A DNA stretch of 64,000 nucleotides from Basidiobolus meristosporus CBS 931.73 (GCA_002104905.1 MCFE01000061.1:62001-126000), one strand, 5' to 3'; shown: positions 32,757-44,254, counted from the stretch's first letter. A program made the numbers and translations. The notes: generated by a model from the sequence alone, not told the origin.

Positions 32757-34290
32757 CCCTATGAAAAATAATTTAGTCCCACAGGTGGATCCAATCTGGA
32801 TCATCCGTCAAGATCCCATTCAGAGACCATCATAATAACAGCAGCTTGGAATTAGTGACCTTCCTGACAATCTTATAACAAGATCATGACGGTGTTCTGC
32901 AAATTTTACAGCCAAATAAAGGGATAAAACTTGACAACTTTTGATCAGTACTGTGACAATATTTGCATGTTATTGTTGTGGTCTTTCAGCGCTCTATTAC
33001 TATTTTAAGTGGATCCAGTTGGCCAGGACTTCCAATTGCCTTATAAGGCAAGAAACTTGACGGTATTTTGATGGCCTCACAGCATGACTCTGATGGCTTT
33101 TTCTTGGCAGTATGATGGCCTGCCGCTGTGGTGGTGTATAGGTCCAAGGGAGAGATACATCCAACACTTCTCAAGTGTTTGGTGTGTGGGGTGTTCACTG
33201 GGTGCGATAACCTCTGGCAAAAGCTTGCTAGGAATACTTGGGTTCTGTCTCTAATCTAATGTGAAGGGGAATAAAGCCACAAGCTTGTCAAGGGAAAACT
33301 ATTGAGCTACAATCCCCAACTTAGTTGGCGTCTTAACAAAAGTATGTGCTGGGTTCAGCGTCCTTTGAGATGACAATGTACTAAAGCTTCCAAAGTCAAA
33401 ACAACAGTAAACTCCACCAGCAGGGACTTGATAAGAATGCAGCTGTGGTCAATAGTTACAAAGACAGAAAAGTATCTTTGCCTGTACAAGAACAAACTTG
33501 GGAAAGAATCAAATATAATAAAAGATACCTACTCTGAGTATTCCTCACAAGTAGTGCCTCCAAGGTCAGTTGGCTGTCAGCGCGGTTTCCTGGGAGTGTC
33601 CTGTGGTCTGGGGTTGGAAGTTCAGGTAGCAGCAGGTAGCAGTGATCACACTAATCAACAAGTTGGTATATTGATAAAAGGGATGATGATTTATTGCTGA
33701 GGGATAGCCTCCCTTATATACTTTTCTTACTGGCTAAGTGATTACTAATCATGGTGTTCCAGAAGGTTCCGGATATCAATAGAAATCTTAATGACATCAG
33801 AATGACCTAAGAATGTTCTAAGTAGGTGCCAGAAGGTTCTAAGAGGCACAGCACATCCAACCAATCAGGAATCAGTATTCTGAAACCTGTGTAACATGGG
33901 GATACCATATATGGTATGGAAATGGTAGGGATGGTGACACGGGTTGATCATGTGTCACGGGTACTGGTGCGGGTACTTGCCTAATATAGAAGCACTTGTA
34001 ACTAGTAATCTTACATAAAGTGAGGGGTAACTTATGCAATAAGGTAAGCAGGTGTGATAGTCAACCGGCTTATGGGATAGTACTGATTGGGTAAGACAAA
34101 TGGGATAAAACTAAAATGAGTGTAGTAGGGATATAGGGAAGTAGAAAATAAGGGAATGAGCACATCTGTCAGTGGGTGTCACTGTCCCCCCACTACACCG
34201 CTGGTTCTGTATAATGCTACCATACCAATTTACCAAATGGTATTTCCTTTTTCTACCTCCCCTTGTGCAATTCATATGCACTGTGTCAGG
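32757..34290 (-). mobile_element. Plavaka-like transposon fragment, copy D
   Basis: Starts at 32757 with the family terminus (CCCTATGAAAAATAATTT, inverted relative to copies A and E) exactly inside the gypsy-2 integrase. It covers only the 3' non-coding part of the element (matching 38410-38928), is interrupted by LTR-X (33127-34197), and stops near 34290 against copia-3. Confidence 0.75.
33127..34197 (+). repeat. LTR-X copy b, complete 1.07-kb solo LTR of an unseen family
   Basis: Begins TGTGGTGG and ends CCACTACA, an imperfect inverted terminal repeat of TG...CA type, flanked by CCGC (33123-33126 and 34198-34201). Removing it restores the Plavaka sequence seen at about 38565. It has no coding frame of note. 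Copy a at 23399-24432 shares its whole length except the first ~47 bp. Solo LTR is the simplest reading; a non-autonomous element is the alternative. The strand shown is arbitrary. Confidence 0.7.
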
Positions 34291-34348
34291 CTGAGCCACA
34301 GCAGTAGAGTCCTCTTAAGTGAAAAAATCTTCATTGTTTTGCTCTGAT

Positions 34349-35773
34349 TCAATCCTGACAATTGGTGAACTTGAGATCAGATTTTCTCATTGTCTGATGC
34401 CATTTTTGTGAAAATTTTGAATTTTCATCAAACAACACATCCCTGGGCTTGATTAGCTTCTTTGCTTTGGTATTGTAGAGTCTGAATGCTTTACTCTCAT
34501 TGCAGTAGCCCAAGAATATGCATTTTACACTTTTTGGCTCAAGTTTTGACTGATTTCTGGGCGGTTTCTTGGCATATGTTGTACACCCAAATATTCTTAG
34601 ATGTTCTTCACTTGGTCTGTATCCATACCATGCTTTAAATGGAGTAGAATCACAAGGTATTCTGTTATAACTCCTATTTTTAAGGTATACAGCAGTGGCA
34701 ACTGATTCTGCCCAAAAATCATAGGATAATTTTTGGTCATGGATCATAGATCTTGCCATATCAATTATTGATCTGTTAGCTTGTTCTGCTACTCCATTTT
34801 GCTGTGGGGAGTATGGTGTAGTAGTCTTAACCTTTTTAATTGGAATTTCTTGATATTGGGTAAAAAGTTCTTCTTTGTGTGTAAAGTGTTTAAGAGCTCC
34901 AGAGTCAATATACCACGTCTGAGAATCCTTGTTTGTGGTTATATTTAGTGCAGATATGAATAGTCTATCTTCAGTTGTTGCAGCATTTCCATATTTAGGC
35001 TTCTTTTGCTGATAATCTCTCTTTTTGAGACACCGGTCTGATGTGCGTCCTTTCCTTTTGCAGTAGTTGCAAAATAGGTTGCTGTTGCCTTTGTAGGGTC
35101 TTGGGTACCTCCTTTGTTGGCTATCATTGCTTATTAAAGCATTTTCTTCTTCCTCCTTATTGGCATTTGATTTTCTTAATTCTTCATCTAGGAGCCTTCC
35201 ATATACATAATTTAAGGTCAAATCTTCAGTTCTGGACTCCAGGGCTGATACAAGGCCCTGAAACTTGTCTGTCAGGCTATTCAGGATGGTAACTATTACA
35301 TCCTCATCAGTAATTGGTACACCCACAGATTTCATCTCATCTATCAGCAGGGTAATACTGTTAATTAGATTTTTCATTTCTTCTCCTGGCAGCATCTTTG
35401 TAGTAAAGAATTTTTGTCTCAGATACATTTTCTTGGCAGCTGAACATGACTGGTAGGTGTCTTCTAATGCTTTCCACGCATTCTTTGCCATTTTTGCTCT
35501 TGAGCATTGAATTAGCAATTTGTCCTTGACATTAAGGCAAATGCAGTTAAAGGCACTTTGTTCTTTCTTCTGGTACTTTAAGGCTTCCTCTCCCTTGTTT
35601 TTAGGAGGGCATTCTTCTCCCATGACAATATCCCAAAGGCCTCTTTCTTGTAGTAGCATCTTTATCTTCACCTTCCACACTTGGTAGTTAAAGCCATCCA
35701 ACTTTTCAGCAGAGGGGAAAATTCCAGTAATAGCAGTAGTAGACATTGCAGAGAGTGACAGCTTGGGTCTCAT
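34349..35773 (-). CDS. Internally deleted gag-integrase fusion ORF of copia-3
   Basis: 474 residues, uninterrupted. Residues up to about 310 match copia-2 gag, the zinc knuckle (FCNYCKRKGRTSDRC) and the protease start (WYIDSGALKHF). After PIKKVK the sequence jumps to TPYSPQQNGVAEQANRS, the second half of integrase, and ends SDLKFTNCQD. It therefore encodes a complete gag with a partial protease and no DDE core. The start TTG/ATG region around 35773-35740 is uncertain because the primer-site ATG is followed by GAGACC here. It could still yield gag protein; expression is unknown. Confidence 0.7.
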   Translation of the reverse strand: MRPKLSLSAMSTTAITGIFPSAEKLDGFNYQVWKVKIKMLLQERGLWDIVMGEECPPKNKGEEALKYQKKEQSAFNCICLNVKDKLLIQCSRAKMAKNAWKALEDTYQSCSAAKKMYLRQKFFTTKMLPGEEMKNLINSITLLIDEMKSVGVPITDEDVIVTILNSLTDKFQGLVSALESRTEDLTLNYVYGRLLDEELRKSNANKEEEENALISNDSQQRRYPRPYKGNSNLFCNYCKRKGRTSDRCLKKRDYQQKKPKYGNAATTEDRLFISALNITTNKDSQTWYIDSGALKHFTHKEELFTQYQEIPIKKVKTTTPYSPQQNGVAEQANRSIIDMARSMIHDQKLSYDFWAESVATAVYLKNRSYNRIPCDSTPFKAWYGYRPSEEHLRIFGCTTYAKKPPRNQSKLEPKSVKCIFLGYCNESKAFRLYNTKAKKLIKPRDVLFDENSKFSQKWHQTMRKSDLKFTNCQD

Positions 35774-35777
35774 AACC

Positions 35778-35896
35778 TGTTGTCAGAGTCTGGGAGATAC
35801 TGGAAGTGATTTGGAGAACAAGTAGATTATGTGGTTTTCACTTGATGATTTATTGAATGTAAAAGTAGTATTTATACTTTTACCTGGTCTTGGGTT
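35778..35896 (-). repeat. Partial 5' LTR of copia-3
   Basis: First 119 bp of the copia-II LTR (minus orientation, starting TGTTGTCAGAG); broken off at 35896. The next 105 bp (35897-36001) resemble nothing else in the window. Confidence 0.75.
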
Positions 35897-36001
35897 CCTG
35901 CCAAAGCCATGGAAACAAGGTGCTACAACAGAAATACTTATTCAGTGGTGGATTTTGATGAAGTTACTTGCTGAGTGTGAGGTTGGACTTAATGTTAGCG
36001 T

Positions 36002-36349
36002 TGTTGTAAGAGTCTTGGAGATATTGGAAGTGATTGGGAGGTCAAGTAGATTATGTGGTTTTCACTTAATGATTTATTGAATGTAAAAGTAGTATTTATG
36101 CTTTTACCTAGTCTTGGCATAACAAGCATGTAGAATAGGTTAAGGAAGATCCCAAGAACATGTGTGCAAAATTTGGGGCTGTTTGGACAACTTTGAGAAT
36201 TTCATGTTCTGGGTACCCGGTATTTTGGTGAAAATATTCTAAGTAAATCCCGACAAGGAATTTGGTCAGTATTCTCTAGGTTTTGTAGGTAATGATCTAA
36301 GTGACCAAGTTAGGTGAATAGTTAGGTGGAAATACAAATTTTCACAACA
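36002..36349 (-). repeat. Solo copia-II LTR
   Basis: A 348-bp LTR, TGTTGTAAGAG to TTTTCACAACA. The flanks (AGCGT and ATTAC) do not match, so it is not a simple insertion; it may mark a recombination with another LTR. Confidence 0.85.
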
Positions 36350-36419
36350 ATTACTACTTCTTGCTAAAATCATACTAGGATGCAACTTACCATGTACATG
36401 GTACAAGTGGACAACCATC

Positions 36420-38440
36420 ATGCAGCTGGCAACTTATGATCCAGAGACTGTCCTGATTCCAGCATGTGTTAACAGCTGCATAGCACTCACATCTAAAAAT
36501 GCTACCATTGCAACATGTTCAAATTGTGAGGAATCCACCACCAATGTGGGAAAACATTGTTCACACTCCAGATATTTTCCGGTCATACCCTGTCTGAGGA
36601 AGCTGATGCAGTCCAACAAATATTGCAAAGCTATACAGTACCACACTCAGTATCAATCAAGCGCAAGCATATCCAATATATTTGATGGTAAACATTACAA
36701 ACAGCTAAGAAGCAAGGGCTACTTTGAAGGTATGTATGACCATGCCTTTGCTTTTGCACTTGATGGATTCTCATTAAACAAGTACTCTACCAGCAAATCC
36801 TGCTGGCCACTGATTCACATCAATCTGAATCTGCTGCCCATCTTATGGTATCAGAGCAATAATCTGATGGTAGTCTCACTGGTATCTAGGCCTAAATCAC
36901 CATCTAACATGGATAGCTACCTGTATCCATTGCTGGACAAACTTTGTATGCTTTCCAGTGGGATAATTGTAAATGACCATCATGTAAAAGCGCATGTTAT
37001 TATCTGCATTGGAGATACCCCAGCCATCAGCAAGATAGCAGGTTTTTCCAAGCACAATGGATGGTTCTGCTGTTGTATGTATGAGATCCAGGGGATTTAC
37101 TCTATAACTCAGACACATTATTATTACCCAAACACCAGCACTAAGAACATCATCTTTCCACAGAGAGAATGTACCAAAGTAAGCATGCAATTGCAGCAAA
37201 GTTGGCAAGCTATAAGCCATTGGCCAGAATATGGAATCAATTGGAAAACAGAAATACTAATGATAGAGGGTATCTGTTGGGGCAAAAGCTTTCCACTGGG
37301 AGCAATGCATTTGCTTTTCAACAATATCCCTATACTGATGACCATGTTGTACATGGGACATTTCAAGCTAAATGAGCCCTGTGGGATACTGGAAAATTTT
37401 AAAGAATTGGCAAGATATTACAGAGTATCCACTACCCTATGTACTTCTCATGGGCTCCAATTAATATACATACACATATGCAACAATACAAATGCAAAGA
37501 CTGGATGAACTGGATATGTATTTTTTCAAGTGGTGTTCTGAAGCCATTCCTACCAAGAGTACATTGGAAGCATTGGGAGTCATATGTGGACATTGTAGAA
37601 ATATTTATCCAGAAGCAGATCACCAATGCCAACTTGATGCATCTACAGCTGTTGTGTGAGGAGTTTGTAATGGGATTTGAGTGGCTATACTACAAACATA
37701 AAGCTGAATGTGTAGATCTCTGCTGCAACTGTATCCATTCTCTACTCCATCTTGCACAGTGTGTGGAGAATAGATGTATGGGAAGATAGGGAGACAAGTC
37801 AAGTTGCAGGTACTACCATATCCCAATCTCATCAAGAATATTACCTTCAAGTCCATCATAGATGTGATGAGTGGGCACATGAAGGACAGCCAGAAAGAGT
37901 TGGAAAATACTGAGGACAAATGTGCATATGGAGACACCTATGCCTATGGCATTAAGAAGCTAAGCAGCCCCAATGCGTGGGTAATCAGTTAAGTAATGCA
38001 AAGTTGGGTTGGGTGCAACAAGCAACTAATTTCTCTCAGGAAAACTCTGCAAAGATATGCTGGATTTCTTGTGGTCACAAGCCAACTTCTACACCATTCA
38101 ATACAGAATTCACACAAACAAAAGCCAGAGCACACCTATAAGGGGGACTAGAATCCAGCAGGGAGAAGGAATATATTGGCTAAATACCAAGAAGTTCTTT
38201 GCGGATATTCAGGAGGTATTCATGGCTGAAGTGGCAACAACCAAACATATGTTTGCAAGATGTATATGTTACCAGCAGTACAAGATATATGGCAACTTTG
38301 CATGTATCACACTAAAAAGCTGTAAAGTTAAGGTGATAAAAGTATGTCAATTGTGGCAGGTGTGTGCGTTTGTAGAGGTTAGTAAGCAGGAGACCATAGT
38401 TTTTTTTTTATTTGAACTATATGTGGAGCACCCAAGGTAG
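36420..38440 (+). pseudogene. Plavaka/Tnp2-type transposase, copy E
   Basis: The longest open stretch is 36420-37508 (362 residues). It includes FAFALDGFSLNK and CWPLIHINLNLLP (region of the first catalytic Asp), RPKSPSNMDSYLYPLLDKL, and ICIGDTPAISKIAGFSKHNG, blocks typical of CACTA/Plavaka transposases. Overlapping stretches 37439-37789 (LKPFLPRVHWKHWES, LLHLAQCVEN), 37774-37992 and 38057-38440 continue it in other frames. The C-x2-C of the CEIQG block is degraded to CCMYEIQG. A cut-and-paste transposase cannot be produced without repairing at least three frame breaks. Confidence 0.75.
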
Positions 38441-38897
38441 TAGTGAGTAAGCAAATAAAGAAAGGTGATTCTACAGTGGAATATATGAATTGCACAAGGG
38501 GAGGTAGAAAAAGGAAATACAATTTGGTAAATTGGTACAGTAGCATCATACATAACCATTGGTTGGCCGTCATACTGCCAATATAATGCCATCAGAGTCT
38601 TGCTGTGAGGCTGTTAGAATACCGTCAAGTTTCTTGCCATATAAGGCAATTGGATGTCCTGGCTGACTGGATTTACTTAAAATAGTTATAGAGCGCTGAA
38701 AGACTGCAACAATACCATGCAAATATTGTTACAGCACCGATAAAATATTGTCAAGTTTTATCCCTTTATTTGGCTGTAAAATTAGCAAAACACCATCATG
38801 ATCTTGTTATAAGATTGTTAGGAGGGTCACTAATTCCAAGCTGCTGTTATTATGATGGTCTCTAAATGGGATATTGATGGCTGATCTGGATGGGATC

Positions 38898-38928
38898 CAC
38901 CTGCGGGACCAAATTATTTCTCATAGGG
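38898..38928 (+). repeat. Right terminus of Plavaka copy E
   Basis: Same 31-bp end as at 4259-4289 with two or so substitutions; the sequence after 38928 is unrelated to that after 4289. Confidence 0.75.
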
Positions 38929-39210
38929 TTAGTGGTAGTATCATTGGTGCAGTGGTAGTGGAAGTCTTCAGCCATTTCTTGCTCAGAGAGGCTGCACATC
39001 TTGCAGAGTTTCTCCTATTTGAATAAAAAGCTTTCACAAGGAGCCCCACAGTGTGATGGAAAGAATGTGCAAGTGGTCACAGCATAGGATTCATTTGGAA
39101 TAGGTAGGTTGGTGTTGTAATTTTGTTAAAATTGATACTCTCTTTTCAATAAATGGGTAATGGCTCAAATCTTCTGATAGATATTGTTTGGGTCCTAGGG
39201 AGCTTGTATG
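38929..39210. other. Unassigned 280 bp
   Basis: No open frame, and no similarity seen to other parts of the window. Confidence 0.5.
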
Positions 39211-39594
39211 TGTTGTAAGAGTCTTGGAGATATTGGAAGTGATTGGGAGGACAAGTAGATTATGTGGTTTTTACTTAATGATTTATTGAATGTAAAAGTA
39301 GTATTTATACTTTTACATGGATTTGGCATAACAAACATATAGAATAGATTAAGGAAGGTCCCAAGAACATGTGTGCAAAGTTTGGGGCTGTTTGGACAAC
39401 TTATCTAATTTTCATGACCTGGGTAAATATTCTAGGTAAATCCCAACAAGGAATCTGGTCAGTATTCTCTAGGATTTGAAGGTAATGATCTAAGTGACTA
39501 AGTTAGGTGAGTATATAGGTGGAATTACGAATTTTTACAACATAATCTACTTGTTCTCCCAATCACTTCCAATATCTCCAAGACTCTTACAACA
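39211..39594 (-). repeat. Copia-II LTR with a 54-bp inverted end (palindromic)
   Basis: 39211-39542 is a copia-II LTR in minus orientation. Its first 54 bp (39211-39264) reappear inverted at 39541-39594 with one mismatch. The result is an LTR with LTR outer ends on both sides, able to form a long hairpin. No target duplication is seen at either junction. Confidence 0.85.
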
Positions 39595-42500
39595 GTTAAT
39601 GCAGCACATATGTGTAGCTATGGAGCTTATAACTGATTAAAGTTGCTCTATTGTGCCATTGTTCATAGTTCTTGATGGTGCTGTATGCTTTTTTAATGAT
39701 TTTAATTTTGGTCCCAATGTGGCACTGTATGTTTCTATACTGGACATCATGGCACAATCTGGCATGCTATTGCATTCTGCGGCGATATGATCCACCGGAA
39801 TGATGGAGCAAGTCCACTATGTGGTTCTCACTTGAGATTTATTGAATGTGAGCATGGTACTTTAACTCTTAAACGCGCTTGGCAAGGCAAATATGTACAA
39901 CATGCTTGATGCTGCAGAGCTTCAATCTTCCGTATCAGAAGCTCTAGTCTTTTTCATGGCAAGCAAGCGTATGTTCTGGAAAGTATTGTACCTGAGTAAT
40001 CCTCATACAAAATACGGCCGCAGTCAGCTTACCAACTCCAGAAATATTGACATCTAAAAATAGACTGAAAAATACTAGAAGAAACCAGTAAAATAACATA
40101 CGAAATCCAAGTTTGGAATTTTTCATAGGGATTGATTCGCATCGTACAATATAATGGATCAAATTTGACTAAGAATTTGGACAATCAAGTTCGCAAACCA
40201 GGATCTAAATGTGTTTAAAATTCCAAACCATCCCGATAGAAGGTTGGGTCTGGGAATCCTAGAGTTCATTGACTAAGCTATTGTATATGCTCACAACAAC
40301 ATTATCACAAACCTTCATGAAAAGGTACGAGTACAGTCATAATACGAACAAAAACCCGTTTCAAGATTTCTACCAAGGCAAGAGACCGTAATTTATACCC
40401 AATCACTTCCAAGTCCCATCTCAACATCAAGATAGATCGATGCTGCATGTCAGGACTCACCCAAGACATTTGGGAATGCTACTGGGAAAAATATGGATTC
40501 AAGCATCTTACTCCGATCTCCACGCATCACAATCATATGCTGTGTTTACCCAAAATGATATACACCTTAAATTGGATTGGCCTCCAGGAGATGGAATGGA
40601 GTTGACCATTGTAGATTATCAAGCGTTTGTTTATACCAGGAATATATTCGGTCAGCAAAAATACACCCTTGAACTTGTAAATAATTGTTGAGCATGAATG
40701 TTCCCGAGATGTTTGCCACCGTTTCACGGTGTTCAGAAAGTAGCAAACCAAATTGGAGAGGTTGAAGTGGATGATCACGATGAGCCGTGTGGGCAAAAGG
40801 GCGTCTGTAGTGCTTGAGAATATGTAACCCTACGTCCAACCCGTTGAATAGTTGGCTTGCAATCAGTGAACTAAGCGTGAAACTATCTCATTGGGTTGGT
40901 CAACATTTACCCGTGGCTCTTGACCGCCGATAAATGGTTTGTTCGACAGCCACTCGATTCAAGCGCCACACTCCACTTGCGATATGGTGAATCTGGTTAC
41001 ACTGCCGTCGGTAACTCGAAGACATGGTTTCTTCATTTTTCCGGCCCAAGTTGAACATGTGACGGGTGTTGGTGGTAGAAAGAGCTCGAATTGTGTTTCT
41101 CAATACAATCGGAGCAACGGCTTGATGAAACACCTTCAACAACTAAAGCAGACCACCCAACGGTCAATGCGACGGCGAAGGGGATGGGGACACTTACCCG
41201 TGGTTGAGATGCTTCCTGTTGACCACAGCTAGTCAAGCACCCAATCACACGCTCGCCACACGGACTTCTCATCTCAAGTAGAAATGAATCCAGGATTGAA
41301 CCAATTCACGACCTCTTCGCTAGCTACGCACCATTTGCACACCATTCAAATGTGGTGTGGAAGCAACGGCATGGAATATCGCTGAATAAGCTTTGTCCAT
41401 ATGCAACCCGACGCTTAAAATCGGGACCAACCCAAGATCAGCACGATCCGCTTGCGACCGTACGGATTGGAACACCAGGGATTCAATCAGATGACGGCTG
41501 ATGAGTAAGAGGCACCAGGAAACTGACAATTCCCGGGTCACGCGTATCCAGAGGCTAAGGATTCTTAGACGCTTCTAGATCCAACTTTATAATCCGTTTC
41601 TTGACTAAAGGTAGGGCTACTGCCGAAAGAATCAGTTCGAATTCCCTAATTTATACTACCACCTAGCATCAACATGATCACCCGTTAACTACAAGGGTAC
41701 ATTATACAGTCCACTGATGGCCAATCGCTAACCTAGCTCAAATCAACCATGGGCATGGCTCAACTTCGATAAAGCCCACCCCGAGCAACCATAGATTGGT
41801 GTGGAACGACGTTGAATGTGGCCCAGCATAATCCATTCGAATGTGCCTGCGGCTGTATCCACAGACCTTCCAGGTAAACATGGAATATCAGCGCACTTCA
41901 TATCTGATACGTGAAAGCAAATCTCATAGATAACCAGAAGTGGGAACATTGAGAGGATCTGTCAACAGACAACTGGAATGTGGGTTTACTCACGCAGCCA
42001 TGATCCAAATGATCTCATCGAAAATCCGCCCCGATCATACCATCGTAGAATCTTCCACCACTCCATCAGAAATGGAAATTTACTACTCATATGTCGTGTG
42101 CTCAAGAATCCGTCCGATCCTAAGCGTTTCCTAACAAGCAGTGGAAACAGGGCACCTTTGGCTCCAGAGTGTAGATCTCGCTTCAGCGAATGAATGCCAT
42201 TACGGCGTGGTGTCAACAATCCCCCTTGGCCAATCCAGAAGGGAGTGCTATGTTTAGGCTTTTGGTGGAAATCCTGCACCCTGCTGGATCATGTTAACAA
42301 CTAGCACTTCACCAACATTACCCAGCCTGGTGGTATACCTAGACCATCTGGCACTCCACGTAATCAATGTAAATCTTGGCAGCATCACCAAGGAAAAGCG
42401 AAACAGGGAAACAGGGCCAGAAGTTCTGGGTACCAGATAAGCGATTGTCTAAATAAATAAGATGTAGGACATCGCACAATCTGACAAGGATTCCACGACC

Positions 42501-43246
42501 TTGGATAGCCACCCAGTCTATATCGAATTGGCCTTATATCTCCCTCCTTTAGGGAATTTCCCGTATTCCTTAGGTAACTACACTACAGCCTATGAAGGAA
42601 TCTAGATTCCACTTGAATAGAAACACAAGATCTAGGAGTTTCATGTATTTACCACTTGCGATAAAGTATATAGAATGCTATTCTATATCGCAGCAACGTC
42701 CAATTCGGGCGGATTTCCATATATGATGTGTATCTTATTAGATACTGCTAAGAAAGGGACATCCATTGGTTACCAATGATCAGATTCGATGGGTCTTGAT
42801 GCTAACAATCTTTATATAGTTGATTATAAATCGAATACCAAACAGTTAATGATGGATGATTACATTGGAAAAGTATAATTTCTGTCGCCAATAATCGCAT
42901 CTTGCGTACCAGTGTTACAAAGTTTATTCACAACTGCCTATTTTTCAAAGGACCATTAATCCCCTAAGGCGACTATCTGGTATGAGAGCCGTTATGCAAT
43001 CTGATGTTTCTTTCGAGTAAGATTTATTGTTAATATGTAATTTTACTTGCTTGCTTCTACGCGCTTGGAACTCAAGATATATACATAGTCAGTTGCTAGT
43101 AAAGGAAAACTATGCGGTGCTATCTATTACTAGGATGGACAAAATTCCGATGAGGATATAAGTATAATTGGACAAGTGATGATAGTACATAAGGGAAATG
43201 ATAGTCAGTCTACGGATCAACCGTACATTTTTGCAAAGACGGTGAT
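39595..43246. other. 3.65-kb region without a supported gene
   Basis: A divergent copia-II-like LTR relic is recognisable at about 39795-39900 (ATGTGGTTCTCACTTGAGAT, then TTTATTGAATGT). From 40 kb on base composition becomes more balanced and no known repeat or coding region is seen; short open frames (for example 40900-41142 minus, 80 residues) show no recognisable features. It may be decayed repeat or intergenic DNA. Confidence 0.5.
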
Positions 43247-44254
43247 TTAAATGGCAATGGATGTAGCGGTCTGATCCAGGGTTAATACGTGGGTGTGCTC
43301 AATGTGATACTTCAGGCCATTGAGATTTTTATAGCTCTTTCCGCAGTCAGGGTAAGAGCACTTGTAAGGCTTGATGGTTGGCTTGGTGCCATCCGAGTTT
43401 GAGCAATGACCATGTAATTTGTGATACTTCAAACCGTTGGCATTCTTGTACGACTTTTCACATCCTGGGACTGGGCATTTGTATGGCTTCTCAACCACAG
43501 GCTTTTCAGTGGCTGGTTGCTCGAGCTGAAGAACCCCGGTGTTGGCTTGGAGAATATCGTCTACGCCTGTGACGAAATCTGGTGAATACACTGATGGAAT
43601 TCCAGTGAATAACTCCTCTTCGGAATAAGTTTGGGTAAGGGTAGCAGCAAGGTCAAATTCATATGGTGCGATTTTTTTGGGCTGTGTAGTGAATGTTTCT
43701 GGTGCCAATCGTTTTTTTGAGTTCTGTGTATCTCTAAGGATAGAGTCATCGAAAGCGGAAGTGTATGCTTGGTCAATGGAGAACTCTTCGGAGTAAATAT
43801 CGGACAATGCTACAATATCATGATGAAGAGAGTCTGCAACAGGAGAGGAGGGTGCAGTAATCCCAGAATCACTTGAGCCAGACCAATTGTCCCCGTAGAG
43901 CAAGTTGTGAGCGAGATCTTCGTTCTCGAATCGCACATGACATTCCTCGAAGTGCTGGAGAAGATCATGGAGATCATCCAAAACTAAACCACAGCATGAG
44001 AAATCTCTGCAGAAAGATCCCTCCAGATCTCTAGGTTGAAGGAAATCTTCTTGGACGGAAGTCTGGTTTTGATAAATATCTGGGAACTGGAAATCGAAGC
44101 TATAGAATGATTAGAATTCAAAGCTCTTCTGGAGACCTGTGGACTACTGCAAAACTTACTCAAAAGTAGCATATCTGGGATCCATTTGTTCGCTTTTGTG
44201 AGTCTTTTGAATGCTTTGCGAAACTTGAGTAGAATAATCGATAGGAGCAGGCAT
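43247..44254 (-). CDS. SFP1-like C2H2 zinc finger transcription regulator
   Basis: Two exons, 44254-44160 and 44099-43247, joined over a 60-nt intron (GTAAGT to CTATAG, branch CTAAT), give 315 residues. The N-terminal part has the fungal Sfp1-type motif FSCCGLVLDDLHDLLQHFEECH-like (about residues 65-86). Two C-terminal C2H2 fingers are near 240-263 and 279-302 with the diagnostic YKNANGLKYH and YKNLNGLKYH cores shared by yeast Sfp1 and animal JAZF1. The middle is acidic and Ser-rich, as in an activation region. Sfp1 is a nuclear regulator of ribosome biogenesis and cell size in yeast; the same role here is inference. ATG 44254 is preferred over the in-frame 44185 because it is the first in the open frame. 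Confidence 0.85.

Larger units (their letters stand above)
34303..35896 (-). mobile_element. Ty1/copia element copia-3 (family II), truncated
   Basis: Minus-strand relative of copia-2 that keeps part of the 5' LTR (35778-35896), the primer site, gag, zinc knuckle, half of the protease and the C-terminal half of integrase. Everything after the integrase is missing at 34303, and an internal deletion removes about 280 codons. There is no reverse transcriptase. Confidence 0.88.
36350..38928 (+). mobile_element. Plavaka-like transposon, copy E (5' truncated)
   Basis: The best preserved copy of the family from the transposase centre to the right terminus, which ends at 38928 (TTCTCATAGGG). The left end, with the N-terminal finger and accessory ORF, is missing at the junction with the solo LTR. 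Confidence 0.78.

Noticed and set aside
38928-38970. tRNA-like GTTAGTGGTAGTATCATTGGTGC stretch
   Set aside because: Only a weak internal promoter resemblance; no cloverleaf and no T-arm.
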